A stretch of 5,412 bases of DNA from an uncultured Verrucomicrobia subdivision 3 bacterium. GTDB lineage: Bacteria > Verrucomicrobiota > Verrucomicrobiae > Limisphaerales > UBA11358. The position numbers and the translations under genes were made by a program. The notes beneath the pieces were generated by a model that saw nothing but the letters and a program-made list of their open reading frames with translations, was not told where the DNA came from and made no database searches. The stretch is from contig CAINDH010000073.1 of the NCBI GenBank assembly GCA_903847285.1, forward strand, positions 1-5,412, written 5' to 3'. Below, one piece after another: positions 1 to 4,870 of the stretch. Within the stretch, counting starts at the first letter, position 1, and every line of letters begins with the position of its first letter.

Positions 1-1439
1 AGCATCATGTCCGCGAGTTCGTCTTCGTTGGCCGGAGCCATCGCGATGAGGTTCGGGAAACAGCGCAGATACGAGATGTCAAACAGGCCGTGATGCGTCG
101 GGCCGTCATTTGCGGAAAGCCCGGCGCGATCCATGACGAAAATGACGGGCAAGTCTTGCAAGCAAACGTCGTGATGGATGCAATCGTAAGCGCGTTGAAG
201 GAACGTGGAATAAATCGCCACGACCGGCCGATAACCCATCGTCGCCATGCCGGCGGCGAAGATGACGCCGTGTTCTTCCGCGATGCCGACATCGAAATAA
301 CGGTCCGGCATTGCTTTTTCCAAATGCTTCATCCCCGTGCCAGTAGGCATCGCCGCAGTGAGGCCAACGACATCCACATTCTTTTTGCAGAGCTTGATCA
401 TCGTCTGGCCCATCACGTCTTGATACGCGGGCGGCGTGCCGGGTTTTGAGGCGGGCGTTTCGCCGGTCTTTGCATCGTAAGAACCGAGGCCGTGAAATTT
501 TTCCGGAAATTTCAGTGCCGCTTCGTAGCCTTTGCCCTTCTGGGTCAGAACGTGAATGACAATCGGATGATCGCACTGTTTTGCAAATTCCAGCGTGCTG
601 ATGAGCAGCGGTAAATTATGTCCGTCGATCGGGCCGAGATAGCGCATCCCCATTTCCTCGAAGAAGACTGGGCTGCCGTGTCCCCCGCGACCGTCCGTGT
701 CAACCGCCTGCGTGGTCTGTTGCAAACCGACGCTGGTGAGCGCGCCTTTGACGCCACCTTCCGCGCGATGCGCAAGCTGGATCGCGAGTTCACCTTTCGG
801 CAACCGGCGCACAAAGCTTTCAAATTCTTTCGCGAGTTTATTGTAGCTGGGATTGGTGATGAGCTTGTTGAGATAGCCGGAGATCGCGCCGACGTTTTTG
901 GCGATGGACCATTCGTTGTCGTTGAGAATGCCGATGAATTTCTTCGTCGTGTGCGCAACGTTGTTCATCGCTTCAAACGAAATGCCGTTCGTCAATGCCG
1001 CGTCGCCGAGGATGCAGACGACTTGTTCGTCCGTGCCGCGTTTGTCTCGCGCGGCTGCCATGCCGAGTGCGGCGGAGAGCGCCGTGCCCGCGTGACCTGC
1101 GCCGAAAGAGTCGTGCTCGCTCTCGGTGCGCAGCGCGAAACCGTTCAGGCCGTCCGTCTGGCGAATGGTGCGAAAACGGCTTTTGCGGCCGGTCAAAATC
1201 TTGTGCACATAAACCTGATGGCTCACGTCCCAGACGAACTTGTCCTTGGGCGTGGTGAAAACTTTGTGCAACGCAATGGTCAGTTCAACCACGCCCAGAT
1301 TTGGGCCGAGATGGCCGCCGCCTTTGGCGAGGCCCTCGATCAACTCGGTGCGGATGTCCGCCGCAAGTTCTTGCAGTTGCGGGATGGTGAGTTTTTTGAC
1401 GTGCTCGGGCGCGTCAACCATGTCTAAGTAACGACTCAT
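1..1439 (-). CDS. dxs: 1-deoxy-D-xylulose-5-phosphate synthase (Dxs), C-terminus cut by window edge
   Basis: Cytoplasmic thiamine-diphosphate enzyme that condenses pyruvate and glyceraldehyde-3-phosphate to 1-deoxyxylulose-5-phosphate, the entry step of the MEP isoprenoid pathway. My minus-strand translation from the ATG at 1439 is open for 479 codons to the window edge. It shows GGHLGPNLGVVELTIALH (about 41-58), DVSHQVYVHKILTG (71-84), the ThDP/Mg motif region GDAALTNG (145-152) with ILNDNEWSI (171-179), YLGPIDGHN (267-275), GIAEEHGVIFAAG (385-397; E388 is the expected catalytic Glu), IYSTFLQRAYD (409-419) and DRAGL...DGPTHHG (437-451). The ThDP domain and most of the pyrimidine domain are present. 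The C-terminal transketolase domain, about 150 residues in the family, lies outside. Oddities are GDG changed to GDA, GHQ changed to SHQ, and about 20 extra residues near 235-256. It starts 7 bases after xseB, so coupled expression is likely. Met7 is an alternative start. Identification is very secure. Confidence 0.97.
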   Translation of the reverse strand, partial: MSRYLDMVDAPEHVKKLTIPQLQELAADIRTELIEGLAKGGGHLGPNLGVVELTIALHKVFTTPKDKFVWDVSHQVYVHKILTGRKSRFRTIRQTDGLNGFALRTESEHDSFGAGHAGTALSAALGMAAARDKRGTDEQVVCILGDAALTNGISFEAMNNVAHTTKKFIGILNDNEWSIAKNVGAISGYLNKLITNPSYNKLAKEFESFVRRLPKGELAIQLAHRAEGGVKGALTSVGLQQTTQAVDTDGRGGHGSPVFFEEMGMRYLGPIDGHNLPLLISTLEFAKQCDHPIVIHVLTQKGKGYEAALKFPEKFHGLGSYDAKTGETPASKPGTPPAYQDVMGQTMIKLCKKNVDVVGLTAAMPTGTGMKHLEKAMPDRYFDVGIAEEHGVIFAAGMATMGYRPVVAIYSTFLQRAYDCIHHDVCLQDLPVIFVMDRAGLSANDGPTHHGLFDISYLRCFPNLIAMAPANEDELADMM

Positions 1440-1446
1440 ATAAAAA

Positions 1447-1737
1447 TTATTCTTCGGTCAAATTCAGCGGTTTTAATTTCATTTCGCCGGCCGCAGTTTT
1501 TTCCAACTGCTGGATTTTCAATTCCGCCTCGCTCAGCTTTTCCTGGCATATCTTGACCAGTTTTGCACCTTCCTCATACTTGGCCAGCAAGGTTTCCAGC
1601 GGCAAATCATCAGATTCCATCGCTTCGACAACGGATTCCAGCTTTTGCAACGCCTCCTCGAACGGCGGAGATTTGGCGGGACTGGTTTGACCCGCGCCTT
1701 TGGTGTGGTTCGGCACGGCTGAATCATAGCAAATCAC
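1447..1737 (-). CDS. xseB: Exodeoxyribonuclease VII small subunit (XseB)
   Basis: Small helical subunit of exonuclease VII, which with XseA degrades single-stranded DNA to oligonucleotides in the cytoplasm. The 96-residue product has the family core FEEALQKLESVVEAMESDDL (26-45), then PLETLLAKYEEGAKLVK (46-62) and CQEKLSEAELKIQQLE (64-79), a two-helix coiled-coil pattern typical of XseB. Length is at the upper end of what is usual, because about 25 poorly conserved residues precede the core. The start used is GTG at 1737. A second GTG at 1716 (giving a start just before PNHTKG) would shorten it by 7 residues, and neither has a strong Shine-Dalgarno sequence. Its stop is 7 bases before dxs, recalling the xseB-ispA-dxs operons of proteobacteria but without ispA. 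No xseA is in the window. Confidence 0.93.
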   Translation of the reverse strand: MICYDSAVPNHTKGAGQTSPAKSPPFEEALQKLESVVEAMESDDLPLETLLAKYEEGAKLVKICQEKLSEAELKIQQLEKTAAGEMKLKPLNLTEE

Positions 1738-1814
1738 CAGCCGTCGTCCAGTTCACATTCATGTCACAAATGGTCGCTTGAATTTTTGCCGCGGCGGGTG
1801 ACAATGAATCCAGA
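1738..1814. promoter_or_regulatory. Divergent intergenic region with imperfect inverted repeat
   Basis: The 77 bases lie between the divergently transcribed xseB-dxs operon and the secreted EEP gene, so both promoters are expected here or just inside the neighbouring genes. The left arm ATTCATGTCAC (1757-1767) is the reverse complement of the right arm GTGACAATGAAT (1798-1809) apart from one extra A in the right arm. The spacer is 30 bases and holds the small palindrome GCCGCGGC (1788-1795). A protein-binding site or an RNA stem in the leader of the plus-strand gene are both possible. I could not fix a convincing -35/-10 pair. The inverted repeat is seen directly; its role is inferred. Confidence 0.4.
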
Positions 1815-4040
1815 ATGAGGATTGCTCCATCGGCTTTGAACTGCGCCAGTATTATATTGCTCGCGTGCGGAATGTTTCTTTCCACGGCTGCCGTGGCCCA
1901 AAGCAACGTCACCGTCCGCATCATGGCGGCGAACTTGAACGGCAACACGCAAAGCTACCAGCCTTTTGCCATCCGCCTGTTTCAAGGCTTGCAGCCGGAC
2001 GTTGTGGCCATCCAGGAGTTTAATTACACCAGCACCAACGGAGCGAACGTGAATAACGCCGCCGCCTTCCGCGAAATGGTGGATCTCGGCTTCGGCACGA
2101 ATTACTCCTATTTCCGCGAGCCGACGAGCGGCAACGGCGACATCCCCAACGGTATCATCAGCCGCTACCCGATCATCGCCTCCGGTTCGTGGACAGACAC
2201 GCTCGTGGCCAACCGTGGTTTCGCTTGGGCGCAGATCGACTTGCCCGGCACGAACGACCTCTACATCGTCAGCGTGCATTTCCTGACCAGTTCCTCCGGC
2301 AACCGCGCGAGCGAGGCGGCGAATCTGAAAACGCTCATGCAGGCAAATTTCCCGGCGAACGCGTGGATGGTCGTGGCGGGCGACTTCAACGCCGGAACCA
2401 GCAATGAAACGTGCGTGACCACTTGGAATGGTTATCTTGCCCCGGCACCGTTCCCCGCAGACAAAAACGGCAACACCGATACCAGCGCCAACCGGAATTC
2501 GATGCATGACTTTGTGCTGCCAAGTCTGGCGTTGACCAATTACAGCACCACCACGGTCTATGGAACGTTGAGTTACCCCAAAGGGCTGGTGTTTGACTCC
2601 CGGGTTTACACGGCGAATGAACTTCTCAATTTCCCGCCCGTGCAGTCCGCCGACTCCGGCCTCGCACAACACATGGCGATCATCAAAGACTTCCTCATCA
2701 GCGCCACGCCTGCGACCAATCCTCCGGTAATCACTGCACAACCTCAGGGCAGCACCAACGCCGTCGGTTCGGCCATCTCCATTTCCGTCACCGCGACTGG
2801 CAGTGGCACGCTTGCTTATCAATGGCGCTTCAGCGGCACAAATATTTCGGGCGCGACAACGAATCCCTTCGCGCTTGCAAACGGTCAACTCACGAACAAC
2901 GGAAATTATTCCGTGGTCATCACCAACGTGTTCGGCAGTGTGACCAGTGCCGTCGTAGTGTTGCTGACCACGAACGCCCCGCCGAATATCACATCGCAGC
3001 CGCAGGGACAGACCGTGCTGGTCGGTCAGTCGGCGACGTTTAGTGTGGGCGCCACCGGCACCGCACCGCTTGGGTATCAATGGTTGTTCAATAGCACCAA
3101 CCTTATTTCTGGGGCGTCAACCAATCCGTTCATATTGGCCAATGCGCAGTCCGCGAACGTGGGAAATTATTCGGTCATCGTCAGCAATTTTGCCGGCAGC
3201 GTGACCAGTTCGATTGCCGCCCTCGCGATTGTCATCACCAATCCGACGGTGTTCGCGCAGTGGAATTTTAACAGCCTCCTGAGCGACACCAACACCGGCA
3301 CCGGTGTCGCTACGCCGTTTATCGGTGTCGGCACAGCCTCACTCGCCGGTGGCGCGACGGCTACTTTTGCCACTGGCGACACCACGTTAGATCCCGTTGG
3401 AACCAATGATAATTCTGGTTGGAATACCGCGACTTATCCGGCGCAGGGAAGCGGCAACAAAACGCGCGGTGCGCAATTCGCCGTGAGCACTGCTGGGAAA
3501 CAAAACATCGCCGTCAGTTGGAGCTCTCAGTCCAGCAGCACTGGCAGCAAATATGGCCGCCTCCAATACTCGACCAACGGGACTGACTTTGTGGATTTCC
3601 CCAACGCATTCACCAACGGCACGAGCTTCACCGCGAAGACCAACAGCCTCGCCGCCATTTCTGCCGTGAACAATAACGCAACTTTTGCCTTCCGCTTCGT
3701 TTCCGAATTCGAAAGCACTGCCATCGGAACAGCCAACGCAAATTATGCCTTCAACGGCTCAAGCTACGGCACGTCCGGCACAATGCGCTACGACATGGTC
3801 ACAGTCTCCGGCACATCGCTCGTGTCCGGCGGGGCGGCGATGCTCGCACCGCTGTTGTTCACCAACGGCGTGTTCACTCTTGGTGTCACCGGCACGATCA
3901 CCGCCAACTACATCCTGCAAACTTCCACAAATTTAAGCTCAACGAATTGGCTCCCGGTGTTCACCAATACTTCACCATTCAGCTTCAGTGAATCCAATCT
4001 GATCGCGCCGCAAAAATTCTACCGTGCCGTGGCACCGTAA
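1815..4040 (+). CDS. Secreted endonuclease/exonuclease/phosphatase-family protein with two Ig-like domains
   Basis: A 741-residue exported protein. Residues 1-28 form a Sec signal peptide with likely cleavage after AVA-28. Residues about 31-297 are a DNase I-like (EEP superfamily) catalytic domain: N40, the metal ligand E68 in AIQEF, ISRYPI (116-120 region), H155 in VSVHF, GDFNA with D190 and N192, D232 in HDFVLPS, and H286 in AQHMAI as the terminal histidine. The residue before that His, normally Asp (SDH), is Gln. Two Ig-like domains follow (about 303-386 and 389-473, both with P-[VN]-I-T-x-Q-P-Q starts and GNYSV near the end). The last region, 474-741, is Thr/Ser/Asn-rich, predicted beta-sandwich, and I cannot assign it; its end (QTSTNL...NW...FYRAVAP) resembles C-termini common in Verrucomicrobiota secreted proteins. 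It probably cleaves phosphodiester or phosphomonoester bonds outside the cytoplasm; substrate (DNA, RNA, lipid head group) is unknown. The ATG at 1815 has no clear ribosome binding site but gives a complete signal peptide. Confidence 0.88.
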   Translation: MRIAPSALNCASIILLACGMFLSTAAVAQSNVTVRIMAANLNGNTQSYQPFAIRLFQGLQPDVVAIQEFNYTSTNGANVNNAAAFREMVDLGFGTNYSYFREPTSGNGDIPNGIISRYPIIASGSWTDTLVANRGFAWAQIDLPGTNDLYIVSVHFLTSSSGNRASEAANLKTLMQANFPANAWMVVAGDFNAGTSNETCVTTWNGYLAPAPFPADKNGNTDTSANRNSMHDFVLPSLALTNYSTTTVYGTLSYPKGLVFDSRVYTANELLNFPPVQSADSGLAQHMAIIKDFLISATPATNPPVITAQPQGSTNAVGSAISISVTATGSGTLAYQWRFSGTNISGATTNPFALANGQLTNNGNYSVVITNVFGSVTSAVVVLLTTNAPPNITSQPQGQTVLVGQSATFSVGATGTAPLGYQWLFNSTNLISGASTNPFILANAQSANVGNYSVIVSNFAGSVTSSIAALAIVITNPTVFAQWNFNSLLSDTNTGTGVATPFIGVGTASLAGGATATFATGDTTLDPVGTNDNSGWNTATYPAQGSGNKTRGAQFAVSTAGKQNIAVSWSSQSSSTGSKYGRLQYSTNGTDFVDFPNAFTNGTSFTAKTNSLAAISAVNNNATFAFRFVSEFESTAIGTANANYAFNGSSYGTSGTMRYDMVTVSGTSLVSGGAAMLAPLLFTNGVFTLGVTGTITANYILQTSTNLSSTNWLPVFTNTSPFSFSESNLIAPQKFYRAVAP
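2721..3233 (+). repeat. Tandem Ig-like domain repeat inside the secreted EEP gene
   Basis: Two in-frame units of about 85 codons, 2721-2972 and 2979-3233, encode paralogous Ig-like domains. Matching landmarks include PPVITAQPQG/PPNITSQPQG, YQWRFSGTNISGATTNPF against YQWLFNSTNLISGASTNPF, and NNGNYSVVITNVFGSVTS against NVGNYSVIVSNFAGSVTS. At the DNA level the string GGAAATTATT recurs at 2901 and 3162, 261 bases (87 codons) apart, followed by further partial identity. This points to an internal duplication that has diverged. Such modules usually act as spacers or adhesion domains in secreted bacterial enzymes; that role is inferred here. Confidence 0.75.
3282..3311 (+). repeat. Perfect 9-bp inverted repeat (intragenic hairpin)
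   Basis: AGCGACACC (3282-3290) and GGTGTCGCT (3303-3311) are perfect reverse complements around a 12-base loop. A competing shorter stem ACACC/GGTGT (3292-3296 with 3303-3307) is also possible. The hairpin sits at the start of the unassigned C-terminal region of the EEP protein (codons about 490-499). There is no T-run after it, so it is not a standard intrinsic terminator. It may simply follow from Thr/Gly-rich coding. Confidence 0.4.
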
Positions 4041-4059
4041 CGTCACGGCAGTAAATTTT
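4025..4059 (+). terminator. Possible weak terminator hairpin overlapping the EEP stop codon
   Basis: TGCCGTG (4025-4031) pairs perfectly with CACGGCA (4044-4050); a G-U and a C-G pair extend the stem to 9 with an 8-base loop. The loop and 5' arm contain the last codons, and the TAA stop (4038-4040) lies in the loop. Only a short TTTT (4056-4059) follows, five bases after the stem, so intrinsic termination would be weak. It could instead be a transcript 3'-end stabiliser, or an attenuator between this gene and the pseudopilin. Confidence 0.3.
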
Positions 4060-4126
4060 CAGTCGGAGAAAAGTGAAACCTCGCCGCCGTTTCCGCGTCT
4101 ATTGTTGCGTGTTCAACTTTTCTAAA

Positions 4127-4804
4127 ATGGAAAAGCGCAAACAAGGTTTCACTTTGATTGAGTTGCTGGTCGTCATCGCCATCATCGCGATTCTGGCGGC
4201 GATGTTGTTACCTGCGCTCGCCTCGGCCAAGCAGCGCGCATGGACGATCGCCTGTAACTCCAACCTGCACCAGATCAGCCTTGGCATGACGATGTATGCC
4301 GATGATGCGCGCGGGCTCTATCCCGAATCCGGCGGGAACATCGCCTGGGGACAGAAAGACCCGCATACCCGCTCGGCCAGTTGGATGGAGCAGATCTTAT
4401 CCTACATGGGCAATACCAATGTCTATCATTGTCCGGCAAACAAACTCTTTGCTCAGGACATGCAATCACCTTTCAACTACTTCAACGGCTGTCGGGCAGC
4501 TTACGTGAGCGTTACTCCCAACGACGACGCCGCGGTGGACACCAAAAAAATCATTTTCCCGACCGCATTTGTTTTGTCCGGGGACACCATCTGGGACAAG
4601 CCCGGGGAATTCGATGCGGACAAAGATGATTACTCGCAGAACTGTGTGGGGGGACCCGCCAACGGCATCACTAACTGGCAGGAATGGCGCGTGCACAGTC
4701 AGGGCCAGAATCTCCTCTTCGCCGATGGTCATGCCAAGTGGTATAAAGGTTACAACACCAACGAAATGACCTTTCGCTACGATCGCATGTCCGGCTGGGA
4801 ATAA
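4127..4804 (+). CDS. Type II secretion/type IV pilin-like pseudopilin, H-X9-DG family
   Basis: Predicted 225-residue inner-membrane prepilin. Numbering from the ATG at 4127, a short basic leader MEKRKQG ends in Gly7, followed by Phe8 (+1, the N-methylated residue) and Glu12 (+5), the canonical prepilin peptidase site. Hydrophobic residues 10-32 form the membrane/core helix. Next come CNSNLHQISLGMTMYADD (43-60), a family hallmark, a globular domain with Cys residues (43, 102, 122, 173), and H190-X9-D200-G201 (VHSQGQNLLFADGHAKWY), the C-terminal H-X9-DG motif. A GTG at 4073 in the same frame, with GGAG four bases upstream, would add 18 residues; long leaders occur in such proteins, so this start is a real alternative, but the ATG gives a more typical leader. 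No gsp/pil assembly genes are adjacent, so it is an orphan, presumably assembled by machinery encoded elsewhere. Its individual role is unknown. Confidence 0.9.
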   Translation: MEKRKQGFTLIELLVVIAIIAILAAMLLPALASAKQRAWTIACNSNLHQISLGMTMYADDARGLYPESGGNIAWGQKDPHTRSASWMEQILSYMGNTNVYHCPANKLFAQDMQSPFNYFNGCRAAYVSVTPNDDAAVDTKKIIFPTAFVLSGDTIWDKPGEFDADKDDYSQNCVGGPANGITNWQEWRVHSQGQNLLFADGHAKWYKGYNTNEMTFRYDRMSGWE

Positions 4805-4829
4805 TTCTTCCGCAGTAAAACCATTTCCA

Positions 4830-4855
4830 CTTTGCGTTCTTGGCGTCTTGGCGGT
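4830..4855. repeat. Triple CTTKGCGK tandem motif upstream of argG
   Basis: Three near-identical units lie head to tail: CTTTGCGTT (4830-4838), CTTGGCGT (4839-4846) and CTTGGCGGT (4847-4855), followed by TAAAA. On the opposite strand it reads AACCGCCAAGACGCCAAGA and onward. From general familiarity, this CCAAGACGCCAAG-type sequence recurs as short intergenic repeats in many bacterial genomes and gives spurious peptides when translated; I cannot count copies from one window. It ends 15 bases before the argG ATG, so it would lie in the argG leader or promoter. Confidence 0.6.
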
Positions 4856-4870
4856 TAAAATCCGCGCCAC

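Noticed and set aside
618..1427. Long plus-strand open frame of 269 codons
   Set aside because: It lies wholly antisense to dxs, which has unmistakable family motifs throughout; the product resembles no family I know. It is a shadow of GC-rich coding.
1778..1805. Possible -35/-10 pair TTGAAT ... GACAAT
   Set aside because: The spacer is 16, but the -10 is poor and would put the transcription start within a few bases of the ATG at 1815. Not strong enough to annotate.
1857..1868. Possible lipobox (LLAC, Cys18) in the EEP signal peptide
   Set aside because: Leu at -2 is atypical, and the hydrophobic stretch continues past the Cys to a good signal peptidase I site (AVA-28), so a lipoprotein is less likely.
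1764..3080. Minus-strand open frame of 438 codons, antisense to the EEP gene
   Set aside because: Arg/Gly/His-rich sequence without recognisable domains, opposite a clear signal peptide, EEP motifs and Ig domains. It is a shadow frame.
4466..4870. Minus-strand open frame of 134 codons before argG
   Set aside because: It is antisense to the pseudopilin, and its first codons are the translated intergenic repeat (AKTPRTQ), a typical spurious start.
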